A DNA stretch of 64,000 nt, from the NCBI GenBank assembly GCA_004794785.1, contig SJOL01007149.1, positions 257,216 to 321,215 of the forward strand, in the 5' to 3' direction. The position numbers and the translations under genes were made by a program. Positions 1-13,800 of this stretch are shown here, one piece after another; the first letter of the stretch is position 1, and every line of letters begins with the position of its first letter. The notes under the pieces are model-generated. The model had not been told where the DNA came from, did no database searches, and saw only the letters and a list, made by a program, of their open reading frames with translations. Source of the DNA: Opisthorchis felineus (Eukaryota > Platyhelminthes > Trematoda > Opisthorchiida > Opisthorchiidae).

Positions 1-969
1 CATTGGATTGGAACACGAAAATGCTGAGGTAGTGTGACCAACGCATTGCAAACCACTAGGAACAACCGGTTGGCTGGGTGCCCGTACAGCCAATGATACA
101 GACAGACAAAATTATTGAGAAATTGCCGTCACTCATGTGTAGCTTGTAGCGGGAATGTCCTGCTAAGATGATACCCCACCAGTGCTGAAAAGCAAACCTC
201 CGATCCGAGTGAGGTGGTTGAAGTGGACAATGGAGTAGCATCGCCACCTGAGTTAGCGCGTCAAGGTAAACAACCAACTTCGAAGGGATACTTTGCTATC
301 GCAAGTGAACTTAGACCTAATGCCAGAACCATAAGATCTTGGGTAGTTCGCTTCACATGGTTTAGGTAATGATACGGTAAAACGCACACTACGTGAAAAG
401 ACGGGTGTGTGAAGGCAGCATTGGTTGCATTTATCTCCCAACCAACGGCACGCCCTTCCAGGAGTGCGCATGCTCTCACCTAGCGTTCGGTCTTGGTGAG
501 TTTGTCTTCGGACAACGATGTCACGACTATACAGCTGTCATTCGATGGTTAAAAGCACTCATTCTCTCACACGAACTCCGCTGGTTGGCTATGCTAATAG
601 TATTCATCACTCATCTTCGTTCTTTCAATGGCCACTGTACTGTGTTCATTTTAGTCACTCGATTAGCAGGGTTGATCTCAGAGATATCCTCACTTCTGGC
701 TCTGGTGCCCTAAACTGCATTTTTAATCAAGTGTTCGCTTTCCCCAGGGGACAGTTCATAAAAACAGGATACCTGGGGTTCGAATCCAAGGGAGTCGGTA
801 TCTTGAGTCTTGGCCAGTGTCCTGGTCAAAGACATTTCATCGAAAGACGCAACGTAGTAACTTTCGAGGATTGAGAACATATTCGGGTTCACGTCAAGAC
901 TCTCCAGGATAACACCTTAACGATGGACTCTACCTATGAGTGGTAATCAGCGGTTCATACTGCTTGTCG
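1..969. other. No supported gene
   Basis: Flank beyond the MED14 3' end. Open frames are short and unlike any family I know. A box B-like GGGTTCGAATCC at about 778 hints at an old tRNA-derived repeat, but I cannot bound it. Confidence 0.5.
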
Positions 970-1275
970 GTGCGGTATGCTTTCCAGGATGGGGTCGCCG
1001 TAACCTCTCTTGCGATTGACTAGAGACATTGCAAGAAATGGCGGCTGATCGATGTCAGAGGCATTCGTGTTGTTAGTTTCTTTCTTGCTTGTCTGACTGA
1101 GCGCTTGGAGGTGTAGGCACCCCAGCATGCTTGCTGCAGGCCAGCACCAGGTCCCCTCCGTTGCCCACTATTTTCTCTTCTTTTCACTCTTAGAGTGAAA
1201 ATATAAACCTTGTGGTTGTATGGCAGTGAAGCATCAATGTCAACAATGACGTCGCTCTCTGGAGATGAATGATCA
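970..1275 (+). mobile_element. RTE-like 3' end
   Basis: CFPGWGRRNLSCD, a stop, then LETLQEMAADRCQRHSCC is the family's C-terminus. It is followed by the 3' tail with [12 protein letters not shown]. It lies just downstream of the MED14 stop, on the opposite strand. Confidence 0.75.
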
Positions 1276-1494
1276 CTGCCCATCCACGTGGTTATTTAAC
1301 TACGATGACTTACCATAAATTTGGTATGTTTTGACGCACTAAAGAAGTTACGACATGGTTTCCCATATCACGTAAATGACAACCAAATAAAGTAAAACAT
1401 CGCTGCAAGAAAAGTAAGTGTATATTTATAGTGAGGCGACCAAGTGATTAGCATATGTACAGGGTCATGTAAGTTAGGACAAGTTAGGTTAAGT
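1276..1494 (-). other. MED14 3' flank / probable 3' UTR
   Basis: Non-coding. I see no canonical minus-strand polyadenylation signal; TATAAATATA near 1419-1432 is only a weak candidate. Confidence 0.4.
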
Positions 1495-1830
1495 CTAAGT
1501 TGAACCATAAACTGGTTTTACTGAGCCGACAGTTGCTCCCGCAGTTGATGCATACGTTGTGGAGGAGGCAGCGGCTGCAGTCTGAGTGACGAGAAGGGCA
1601 AGTTGTACAAGAGCAGATTCCCCACTGTTCGAAGCCATCATGTTTGAGTTCGCTTCTACATCAGCCTCGCGAAGAACCTGATACAAATTCGGCGCGGAAT
1701 CGGCACGTCCTGGCTGGGAGGAACCTGTAGTCGTAGCGCCACTGGTGCCCGGCAAAATGACCACTCGATTGGCATCCCAGTCGTAACAGATGGGAATAAG
1801 TTGCGCCATCGGTGGTGCAGGGAATTTAGA
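1495..1830 (-). CDS. MED14: MED14 exon S, terminal exon with stop
   Basis: The acceptor is TTCCTTTTGTAG and the start is phase 0 ([20 protein letters not shown]). The QLIPICYD strand matches human SIIVPIIYD, and [16 protein letters not shown] matches the SNILKRFAEMN helix. The last 50 residues are Ala/Ser/Thr-rich and end VYGST before TAG at 1495-1497. I see no canonical AATAAA on the minus strand in the next 200 bp. Confidence 0.88.
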   Translation of the reverse strand, partial: SKFPAPPMAQLIPICYDWDANRVVILPGTSGATTTGSSQPGRADSAPNLYQVLREADVEANSNMMASNSGESALVQLALLVTQTAAAASSTTYASTAGATVGSVKPVYGST

Positions 1831-4800
1831 CTACAAAAGGAACACAAACATAAACAGGAAGCGGGACGATGAGGCAAACTATTCCCTCCCAGAATAGTGC
1901 AAAATATAAATTCTGATGAGCGATGCACATGGTGTGTTAACAACCATAGCCATTATATTTATGGATTACGAACAACATAAAACAACCCTTTAAGGCTATC
2001 TGAATTGACGGTGGCTCTGATGTTATGGTAACTGTTGAGAGCCATGCGGGCTGTTATAAGCGGTGTTTTGAAAAAAATGATGGTTGTGAAAAAACAATGG
2101 CAACAGTGAACAACATTGAATACATACGTCAATCAATAACTTACCAGTTGAGGGCGTTGCGTACGTGAAACGAGTAGTTGTAGGGTGATTCTCGGAGGTC
2201 GAACAATAACACCCGGCAGACCGGGAAAGAGTTCTACAGCTCCTAGTGCCGCAGAGGTGTCCATGGGTGAACTAGTCACCGTGGTAGTTCGTCCTCCCGA
2301 TTGACTAGAAGCGGAGCGTTTGCCAGTGCCTAAACCAACTAGACCAAGGCGGATGTGAACGGCAGCATGGGTAGGTGGGTGGAGATCAAATGGTAAAAGC
2401 CGAACAATGCTGCGAAACGCTCGAGGTGGGAGTGTCAGAAGACGGAAGAAGGCTGCCACCGCACTAGGTTGGAACGGGGGAGCGCACACCTGAAATGTGG
2501 TTTCGAAAAAAGGTCGAAAAGGTTCATAAAGTTAGATAAAAAATTTCATAGCTAGCTCGAAAAAGAATTTAACGGTATTACAGTGGTGGACTGTGAGAGG
2601 AGTGTAACACAAAGGCATACGGTCGTATTACAGCAAGCTATCACAAGGATGGTCATCAGGCAGAGAGTACAGTGGCAGGGCCAGAAACTTGAAAATATTC
2701 CACAGTATATCAGTTAATAAGCATTCGATGCATGCATTCCAAGAACATTGTGCTCAAAAGTTTCAAACATCTCCATAAATGGAGAACGCAGTGGTTCATG
2801 CCAACAGCCTGTTACCGTTCTGTCATGTGAGCGTGTTGAACGGGCCAACTTAAGGTCCCGACCTCCTACCGATTGAGATCCCAGGGAGTTTACTGGCACG
2901 GTGTTTGTACGTAAGTAAGCGTTCAGCTGTACCAACCTTTCGGTGCCTAATTACCGCACCACCCGGAGGAATCATGAGAGCTGAGATGCTGCCAGGTTGC
3001 TCAAGCCCAAACAGGAGCAGATGAGATTCAGAAGTTGGATTCGAACCACGGACTTTGCGGTCTTTAAGCTCGCACCTTAGCCACTGAGCTATGTCAACGA
3101 CATGGAAACTGGGTTGACGTTATCCATGAAGCAGCCATGGAGGAAGACCAATCAAAATGTTATCCGCATAATCAGCAAATGTGCGGCAAGGTAATTTTTG
3201 GAGGTTTAGAGGAGAAACAATCAAGAAAATGTCATCAAAACCTCCATAGGTGAGACGGCTCCGTGGGATATTCCTAATGTTGTCAGTCATTTTCCCCGTT
3301 TTTTGCTGGCGTTTGATGCCAGTTGATCAAGAAGAATTTCCCATTAGTTCTGGGTTCGATATGCAACCGGATATGCCACCCTCTTACAAAAAACCATTCA
3401 GTTTAAATGAGCTGAAGCGGACGTAGGGTTGACAACATAGGTAGTGCTATACTTATGTGGAGGAGTGAACTTACGATGGTCTACAAAATTTCACACTACA
3501 GTCGCAGATGATTCTCCCGAAGAAAAAAATATACAGAAAGTGGCACATACCAGGAACTTGGTCAGACAATGACCCACAACCAGAGGAAAAGTAGAAAAAT
3601 CTGTGGACATACTCGAGCATTGAAAAATTCTTCAATTAAGTTCAAAGTCTCTTGTGGCCAGCAGTCCGTCGGCCCAGCACTGGATGATTGAAAGGAGGAA
3701 AGACGAAGAGACAACCTCCAGCTGGCAACATCAACACCAGTACGTTGGGGTAGCAAACACACATGAGTTGTGAGAGTGGGCAAGGGCCAGTGGGCTTCGA
3801 ATGACCCGGTCTGCACAACGTCAGCCGTGAGATTTTGGTCAGCTATATCAGAACCGGATACCAATTCAGATAAGGGTGCTATTGGAACGTCTAGACTGTG
3901 TATAGCTGACAGACATGCATGGAAAAGCAAGCTGGAAGCGAGGTACGACTCCAAAGGGGAGAGCAGGCCCGGAATATTGGCGCGTTGACTGTTCGAGGGA
4001 TTTCGTGCTGTCCGGTTTCGTCCGTCAGATGACATGAAGAGCTTCGCAGCTGCACGAGGCGGACGGACAAGCTGCGCCAGTTGGGTGACTGTAAGGCCGC
4101 TCCAAGCGTCAGCTGTAAACAAGATTAAAATTGCAGGAAAGTATGGACGTTATGGAAATCTGGAAATCTCCTACAGATGTGTCATCATATCCTGGAGCCC
4201 CAATGTAAGCACTAGTTCCTGCATCTCCTTGACAGACATTGCTTTTGAACTGTCCTAAGAACGCCGATCGCTTTTTCTTCCAATCTCCAGACGAAGCTGT
4301 CTCAAATCATAAAACTGAACGGTTATCATGCCAAGGCTGTGTTCATCAGTGGCAATCCTTGCTTTAAGAAGCTGCTATTTAAATAGACCAATGAAAGATC
4401 TAAATCACGATCTTTGGCCGAAAACGGGACACTGGCAGGTGAACGAGTGGCTTTATAGGGATTGAAATCAGACAATGATATGCTTGCTATGGAAGAGGTG
4501 AACTATTGAGGCGTGAAGAAAAGCGAACCATTCATCCTGAAGAGCTGTCACACAAGTTCCTTCTCCAACTGATATGCACACCACCTGCGTCAAAGTTACG
4601 GAAAACAAACAAGAGAGAGAACCGACTGAACCGAAGAAGTTATGTCACTTACCTTCAATGTCCATTTGATATGCTTCTTGTAAGGCCTTGAGAAAGTTCT
4701 AGAAGCAGAATAAATAGCCCAATAGAGTGATAGTATTGACGTGAAAATTATTCAACCCCAGTAGACAGTGCGAACATGAGTGAAAACGCAAACGCGTTTA

Positions 4801-7800
4801 AATCCGACAAGGTTATTTTGGAACGAACTGTAAATGACCAAAAGCCTATTAATGTCGCTGTCCTAAGGAAAGTTCCGAAGATCGCATGATGGTGACAAGA
4901 TATTGGGAGAGAATCCTTATTCCACAGAGTAACCGTATTTAAACTGCATTGTCTCGCATTAAGATTGGTCCATTCCGGCTCTGACTACGAACACGACAAT
5001 ACTGTAATGTCAGTGTTGTCTAGTCAAGGAGACAAGACAAGCAAAACAGGGTATACCTTCCAAACTAAACAGAAATATGTTTATGTTAGATAGGTGGTCC
5101 TATTTTGGGGGACGAGCAGCCTACGGCATGGTATTGACGCGTACAACAAAACGGCCGGATCAGAGAAGGGGTCATTCCAGAGCGGTAAACTACATAACAG
5201 AGCAACATACAAGTCAGCCGATATGAGTGAGAAACGACAACAACAGGATAAATGAACTCACCGAGAACGCTGGCAACGGGACCAGACCAGTAAGCACAGT
5301 ATCACCCCATGGAGTCACACCTCGATGGGGTGTTGAGGAGTGTTCAGACAGTTGACGATAAGCATCTAATAGTTGTACAGTCTCCTCTCGTCCGGGTATT
5401 GCGTCTGATCCAAAATTGTTGGCTAATGTCGGGCGTTGTCGACTGAGCACAATTCGCAATGACAAAGATGCTCGGTAGATGAGAACCAAATCATGAGCCG
5501 ACAGTGCTATCAGAACCATACCTCGTACCGGTCGAACAGCGTTGACATGAATGGCAGGCTACAAAACAGAATGAGGTAAAATCTGACCGTGAACAGCCAC
5601 CACTTCGGAATGTATATCTAGTAAGTGCTAATAAAGAACGCACTAGTGTGTTGCCTACACTGCGGCCAAACGATGTCATGGAGAGGAAAACGTCTACGAA
5701 CCCGGGAAGTTCAATTGTTTACCTGATATGCACCTATGCCACAATATGGCGACACACTGATACTTAAAACTATCATTCCAAGTGATGAACAGCTTAAGTA
5801 CTATACTCCAATCTTCAGGAGACTTATTACGTTCATCATAGCAGGTTCATGGGTTGGGATGTCGGTCATTAAGTATCCAGAAGGATGTGCAATGAAATGG
5901 GGAGCGGATTGGTAAAGAAACATGCCAGATGTATTAAAGTAGGCACTTAGAATACGTTCTTGACGAAACATACCACCCATAAGGTAGCTGAAAACTTTTA
6001 CACAACTCATGGCCCATTTCTTGGGACTCATCAGGTTGGCGCAGCCCCCAGTTTCCATGAGCCTTATGTTCTACTAGAAGTTCGTAGACACAGTTCCGGT
6101 ATATTCTTAAGTATTGTTACGTGCAACCTTATGTCCACTGGGGCAAATTTAGTACGTCGGTTGCCTCCAAAAAGCTGGATTACAGCACCGGAAGAGATTT
6201 CGCAAGATCGGCGAAAAGAGGGTGGACGGTAATACCTCGTTGCATAAAATAAAAAAAGATTGTTTGAGGTACAGTACCCTGATTTTTTGGCCTAAGAGTC
6301 TAGTGGACAAGCAATGAGTAGAGGTGGGGATTCGATTGGGATCCCTGCCCCTAGTCCCCCGCTAAAAAAATGAATCGTGGCGCAGACGCTGTTAGGTTTC
6401 ATAGGTGAACACTGTCTGGAAATAAAATATCATCACGCCGAAATGCTTCGTTGTGGATGGGAGTGAAACAGGGACGCATAGCGCAACACATACATATCTG
6501 ACTTCGGACGGTGTTGCGCACGTCCGGTGTAGCTGCATCAACATCGAGCTAATTGCATGATTTAGTTGTTTTCTTAGCAAATCAGGTACTTCGTTGGTGA
6601 TTAAGACTTTTACCTATAATCACCGTAGCAATCAACTGCTACTGGCAATTCAAAGTGGAAGCGCTTGACTAAGCAGGGTTTACGCTAATGTAATCATCAG
6701 TTACATATCCTGCGTTCTAAATCGAAGCACATGACGAAGCCACCAGAAGGAAAGTCTCCCGAGATTTGCGACGCAATGCAATATCGTCTAAATGACTGAG
6801 GAGAAAAGACAGAAAGGAACGAAAATTCAGTGGGCAAGCTGATTGCTTTGTTCTAACATGATCTCTAGGATTACATGATTAAAAACATACAACATACCTT
6901 GAGACCATTGGTAGACAAAGTTCGATCACGAAGTGGTTCCACGGCGCGCACAAAAGGCAGCGTATGGACGAGCGCCTGCAACCAAAAGAGTAAAAAGAAG
7001 TAGCAAACCCAAGTAAAGTCAAAAGATCGACCTTCTACGAACATTCTAGTTCCACTGCTATCTCCAACACCAATGCGGTGGTTTCCCGAAAAACAAGTCA
7101 ACTTGACCTTCTACAGATGAACAGTAGTACTTGCTACAATCATTCATACTCAACATCAACGAAGCAATAGTTACATATCCAATGGATACACGCCTTACAA
7201 GTTGCCGGTGTGTGTGGCTGTACGGCAGTGAGCCACTACTGATTTTACTGCTTTTGACGATAGGTTTTCTCTTGTTCTTATATCCAGTTTCTGTCAGGTA
7301 CATCCCATAAGAGACCATCTATCATAAATAATAATAGTTCTTCAAGTGTAGCACTCCGAGCTGCCATGCCACCCAAAGGGAGCACGAGGGCTGGGATACT
7401 GCCAGGTTGCCCAAGCCTAGACAGGGGAAGTGGAGAGGCGGAGGTCGGGTTCGAACCACGGACCCTGTGGTCAGTAAATTTGCGCTCTAACCACCGAGCC
7501 ACCTATCAGAAAAAAATACTTTCGGTGGTACGCTTACGGTGGCATTTCCAGACGGGCACACGTGCATCACCTGAGGGGATAAGGTGTCAGCATCCCTCAA
7601 TAGTTAGGGGGCTGGTGTAACCGCCCATGTACACAGACTGTCTCACAACATATATAAAACTGGACCAAAGAAACTGGTGGTATGTGAGATGGTTAAAGAG
7701 AGTATTAGAAATCTAGTGTACCACAAGACCCAAAGTTTCGACCACTGGTTAAAATATTTCCAACAATGGTTAGCTGAGCCATCTGCCTCCGTAGCTTTTT

Positions 7801-10800
7801 TAACTCGGCCCATTCAGCTTGATTCGTGACCAGTGGATTTAAAAAACCCTCAGTCTCCGGAGTATTGGTATACCCTTTCTGTCTTGAAACATTATCATGG
7901 CCCACGAAGGAGGTTGAGTCAATCCCGCCGGTAGCGTTTTACTATGACGCGACACCCAGATGTGTTTAATTCAACGCTCCATAATCCCATCATTTTCCCC
8001 ACTATTTTCATTGTCTGATAGGGCTTTCTGACGCCATGGTTTTACAGCAGTTAGGCACCGGCATTTACCACTGATATGATGGAGTCCATGATGACCCTCA
8101 ACAGTATAACTCACAACTGAAGTATTTAGGTTGACAACGGATTCCAATGTTAATATTCATAACGATACTCTATGAGTGGTAGGGGTATCACGCTAAGTCA
8201 AGGGAAAATACGCCTAACTATGCTGATAAGATGTTTATCGAGAATCGCAGGAAGTGACTTCCGATCTTGTCTCCAAAATATGGATCTTGATGATGTGTTT
8301 ACCTGCCACAGGGCCACTCAGGGCCATCATATCCATCCTCCGTATATTTGTGTTAAGTCACTCGTGCACTATAAAGCGTGGATTTTAGCGCAGGACCTAA
8401 GTATGCATTTCGGCCAACTGATAAGCAGCAAATAACGTTCTAGTTTAGATCAACCACAACTGTTCTCGAAAAGCAGAATATTCAGATGAATGGGATGATC
8501 ACCAGACTGCCCAGTTTTCAGCGAAAGAACTGTGTTTGTCCTGTGAGCTCGACAGTATTGCGAATTCGACTAGCAATGCATCGTACCTTCTCGATTCGAG
8601 TGCAGCTCTGTGACACAACGCAAACTTCTAAAGGCTATAGAAAAGGCAAGCATACATGTACGGAAAGGAAACAAATGACAATACAGTCGTTGGAAGACGA
8701 ACATAACAACGTTCCCACTTACTCTTGCAAGGGAGGTAACCGATTTGGTGGCGTTTAGCAGTTCCTCCAAATGCTGTCGTATGATCACATGAGGATTGGA
8801 ATCCACGTCTCTCGGCAGTTCCGTCAGGCTTGCTGGCACGTCACTACTGATGGCATTTTTAGTTGAAAAATTGGGAGTAAATCCAAGTGCGATTGTGAAA
8901 CCTTGCTCGGGACGGAAAGAGATCTCAACCTGGGGATAAATAGTTTCGGTAGAGTAAATGTGCGGAATAACACAAGACAATAACATTTCCTTTGCAGTTG
9001 AGATACCAACGTATAAAAGCTGCCAAGTCTTGCTATTAGCGGGACGGCAGTGCATAGCTACCAACTGTTGCGCATTTGCTTTACTGGGAAATGAAAAACA
9101 GCCACAGAAAAACCATGAAAGATATTGGATTCTAATATCATCCTACCCAGTTAAATAAACAGTGTTGTAGTATTTCCTCCTACGCGGACGAAACTAATGT
9201 GATCTATTCAATCTCTCAACGATACCACGCGTAGCGCTCAATTTGTTGCCAGTTTGGCTTCAACCCTGGTATCTATTCAGTGTGGAGTTAGTACTGGCGA
9301 GACTCAACAACGCAACTCGACACATGTAGCAACCCGAGTGCGTCATAGACGACGACCTGAAGTTGTCGTACCGCGGCCACTCATTAGGATGGTCGTGATG
9401 TGGATTAATAGTGGAAAGGATCTAGCTCATGGTCCAAGTGAACGTACTCTGACAGATTGAGGAAATAAGGGCTCATGCAGCAGGCTGTTGAAGACCCTTA
9501 AGGATATGGCTAAAATCCGATATCAGAGGTGCTCTTGTACTCACTCTCGTTCCTTAAACTTCATCTGTTCGTCTAGTCTAGGATACTTCACTGCCTTTCT
9601 GATAGGCCCCATCTTTCTTTGTCGGCACCTAGAGACTGTGGTGACCAGAACCAGGATGCTCGTGTACATGGCTGAGAGAGAAATTAAACAACGCACAGCT
9701 GACTGCAACTGTTTTCTGTTACTGTCCAAGCCCCCGTTTTTCTTGTCCTGTTTCATATGGACCTCGATCGACAGTTGGGGGCCTGCATCCCACTTTGTTT
9801 CTACGACTTTTCTCAGCTTTCATCTCTGCTGATTTACATGTGTATTTTCACAGTGAGAAGGCTGTGTCAGCGCGACTGCGATCTGGACGCTTGGGACAGA
9901 AGCCAAGAACACTATCCACAAGGCCAAAGTCATCTCAAGCAAGATATAATTCTTTGTTGATCTAGTTTCCTTCATCAGTGTAGCAAAGGTTGTGATACTA
10001 GGCGTTTCCGTACACGAATGATACCTCGATATCCCCCAAAAAATCCTCGAATACCGTTGAGTATTTGAAGAAAACTTTACACACAATTGTGGCATTTTAG
10101 AAATCCAAAAACCGCTTATTACCAGTAACCTGTGATGAAATCAGTTGAAACCATTCATTTCTGACGTGCATTTCGACGTCGTTCTTGTTTATTCAATGTA
10201 GTGGTTTAAGGTACTGTCATCTTCTCTGGCGCTGTGTATGTGTGAAATCGATTTGTTAATTTTGCAACATTCTGGCCGGATTTTCTGCAAGGCATCGGAA
10301 TTTCGGGTCTATTTTACGGATTCCCTCCGTTTTGTTGGAGGAATTGTGAAATTATTTGTTATTTGAATATATTCACAATCCTGGTGAGTATATTGATATT
10401 ACTACTTTGAATCTCTGGTGCGTCCCTCTTTGTGTTAGGAATTTCGAGTACATAAGTCATACGCCTACCTAGTTAATGCAATGCACCAAGGTTTGAAAGT
10501 TCCAGAGATGCATTTCGGCTGTTCCATAATCAACTAGCAAATCCGTTGTACTCATGAATATCCGGTGAAATGTGCGTAAAATATGCCTAGGAATGTCGTG
10601 AAAGCAGTAAATCCTCCCGTTTTGACGATCTCTACCGATTACAAGCTACTTGCGATATTTAAGTAGCTCAAGAAATGGCGCAAATGGGTTGAACAACAGC
10701 TGACCTGATTTGCAATTAAGGGAATATTGATAACTCAAGCTGTAATGCGGCCGTTGGTTTGTTCGCTTGCCTGGGAAATTTGGTTGCAGACGTCTCATCA

Positions 10801-13800
10801 CCAGTCTGGATGACATAATCAGTGCGCTGAGATTGGAAGCGCACTTCAACCTCAGCGCACTGATGATACCGTATATATCATATGACATATATCATGTAAC
10901 ACATGTCACATATCTGCTAAAAATCAAGTGTAATCCCAAAATTTTGTTGTTCATGTTGTTGTTGATTGTGCGTACAACTACTAAGGTAATACTTGGTACA
11001 TGGCTCCAATGTTGTTTGAACGCAGTAGCTCTCTGGGTGTGTCAGCCATCTTGTTGCAGTTTACCGATGGAAAACAACAAGCGCGCTTACCTTAATTTAC
11101 GGTGAACTGGGGATACTTTCAGGATAAACATCAAGAGGGGAATTAAAACACTGCCGCGTTTTAAGAGCCGCCTTTATCAACTGCGGCCTTGCAAACTCTG
11201 ATCATCGTATCCATGGTACATGTAAATGACTATACACATTATTCAGCATCCAAGAATGTCTAACCAACAATTTTCAGTCCCGAGGATGCTTTCGTGCCCA
11301 TAAGCTAATATGCACAAATATTCATATCGGCGTCCTCGTTCAGCAGCTTGAGATAGAGGGTTTTCCATGAACATTAAAAAGCTAATAGTTTGTCTCCCGC
11401 ACTATAAAGGAGTTTAATTGCCTAACTTTTGGGTTTTCACACGCTGAACCAAAGGGAAACCAAAAATAAATAATTAAAAAATCGTTCAGCTGTAACACCC
11501 TTTCGGTGCGTAGCTGCCATGCCACCCAAAGGAAGCACAAGGTCTGGGATACTGCCAGGTTGCCCAAGCCTAGACAGGCGAAGTCGAAATGCAGAGGTCA
11601 GATTCAAACCACGGACCTCGCGGTCAGTAAATTCGCGCTCTAACCACAGAGCCATCTCGCCCAAGTGAAAACAATATCAACAGTGGATTTTTAGAATTCG
11701 ATGTATTTGGTGACCTTGGAAATTGGCGCAATTAGACTTATCACAGTAGCCAAGAGACCGCTTGAATACAGTCAGACTAATATTGGCACTTATGGAAGTC
11801 TCAACGTCGGAAACGTCACAGTTTGAGAGATGATGCCTTTCGGTTCAACATTCGTAACTGGCTCGCATACACTTTCAGTTGTTATGTTTCAAGACCCCGC
11901 GCGCAGAGTGGCGCGCGCCTCTTGACCGCTCTTTGGCTGAAATTCCCCAGCTGTTTGCCTGACATCCCTCACGGGTCGTGAGTTTCATTTGTATACCGTT
12001 GTGCCTGTTCTACTGACTGCTGCTCTGGCCGTTCATTACTGTCCCGTATAGCCCAACAGATAGTAACAGTTTGCTGTTACTGTCCCATCCACTCCTTGTC
12101 AGAGTCCTGCTATCTGCGTCAGGTTTGCTGTCCCAGTTTCCCCTGCGATGTCTGAAAATACCCACAAAACAAACGTCGATACCGGCTATCCAGGAGGTAC
12201 AGTAGGGAAAAAAACCTTCGATAGAATCCGTCCCACTGTCCTTATGCATACCCTATTCTCAGTCAAGATAAACATGGCCGTAGTAGTTAGCTGTTTGAAC
12301 CAGCCTGGCAAAGCAATTAGTACGGGGTTCCATTAGATCCTCCGCCTCGGGAGCCTAGTTGTGGACGAACAATGAATGTAGCCCGCTTCCCTGGATGAGA
12401 TCCAAGTGACCCCTCCTACACCTGGGTGGAGATGTCGCAAGAAATAGTCGATAACGAATGTATCTGTCTATCCAGCTTGTCCAAATGGATATGGGTAATT
12501 GTGGTGGGCTAGTACTAGGCCTCCGATGGTTTCGTTTTTATTCTCATATTCATTATAAGGTCTCATCTGAACAAATAGGCCTGGTGTTGCACCAGTTAAG
12601 CACTAGTGTTCTCACGCCCATGTTACTGTGAATAATGACGACCGGGACATCGATGATGTGTGACAGTGAAGCTCTTAACATGTGCTCAAATTTCCTCAGC
12701 GTACAGTGTTCCTGCATTGGTTAGAAAGTCTAGTGTACGCAGCCGTAAAGCAAGGGAATTTACACCTGTTTTGATAGTACTACTAAGACCACGCTGGAGA
12801 ATCATAAAGTTTGCGTATTGCAAAACTGACCATGTAGTAGGTATTGTAGACGAGCGAGAGCGTCTTCAGGTTGAAATGAGACTGAAGAGACACAAAACGA
12901 GGCAGATGGAGTTCTGAAAAGGAACCAAACGTAAAGAGTTAACTTGAGTGAATGAGCACACAGAAATCACGATATGGAATTTACGCTTCAATCGACCACA
13001 ATCCCATAGCAAGCCTACAGAGGGATGAGCCGAATGTGGGTTCTAGGTATCACTTTCGGTGGCTGCTTTCTGAAACCTAAATGAAATAGCATAAATATAA
13101 GTTGATCTTTATTGTTGCTCCCGGTCCCAGGTGACACGTGACATTTCAAACCAAGTGAATTGATTTTTGTCCACGAAACAAAGACCATTTTCGCGTTATC
13201 TGAAGGGACATGAAGACAGTGAGGTTTGAGGACAACGTTCCGGATAATGAGAAAGCCCCGAAATCAAGTCACGAAGAAAAAATGGAACCGACGGACGATA
13301 GTGAGAGTATTTCATCTGCACAAAGTGAGAAAAGCAGCAAGTCCAGTGAGTTCATGCAACTCAGACCATCAAAAATCAACTTGAATGTGGGTTTCCCAAG
13401 TAGCTATGCTACGCAGCTGATGAAGATTACGGCGAAATCAGAATACGAGCAAGAACAGAAACATATAGCACAAAGCTGGGAAGCAATTCGGCGTAGTCGT
13501 GTGTGGCGCGAATCGATGATGCTCCCCTCCAAGGCCGCGCGTGTTACACCTCTGCTCCCTCTTCCCAACTTCGTGCGAAGCCTGCTACACGAACTTCAGC
13601 TGGTCTTCTTAATGTGCCAGTTGATCAATATTATTTGGCTAGCGACCAAACTGGATTGGCGAGGACGACTTCGTGGCCCGTTGGATAAGTTACCAGGCTA
13701 TGTGATGCACCGGATGCCCTGGCTACCTGGACAGCAAGAAATGCACAGCCGTGTTATGGGACTGATTGCTCTCATCATATGTGCTTATTTCCCGTCAGCA

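Larger units (their letters stand above)
9079..13209 (-). other. 5' part of the 20-kb MED14 intron, upstream of the tetraspanin
   Basis: It contains a possible RTE-like scrap (9475-9560), a cruciform-type inverted repeat (10818-10864) and SINE A (11464-11665). The last few hundred bases should contain the tetraspanin promoter; I see no clear TATA-type element. Confidence 0.6.

Noticed and set aside
7278..7502. Protein-like frame containing [20 protein letters not shown]
   Set aside because: It is translated SINE A sequence and not a gene. The frames at 11437-11664 and 37213-37437 are the same case.
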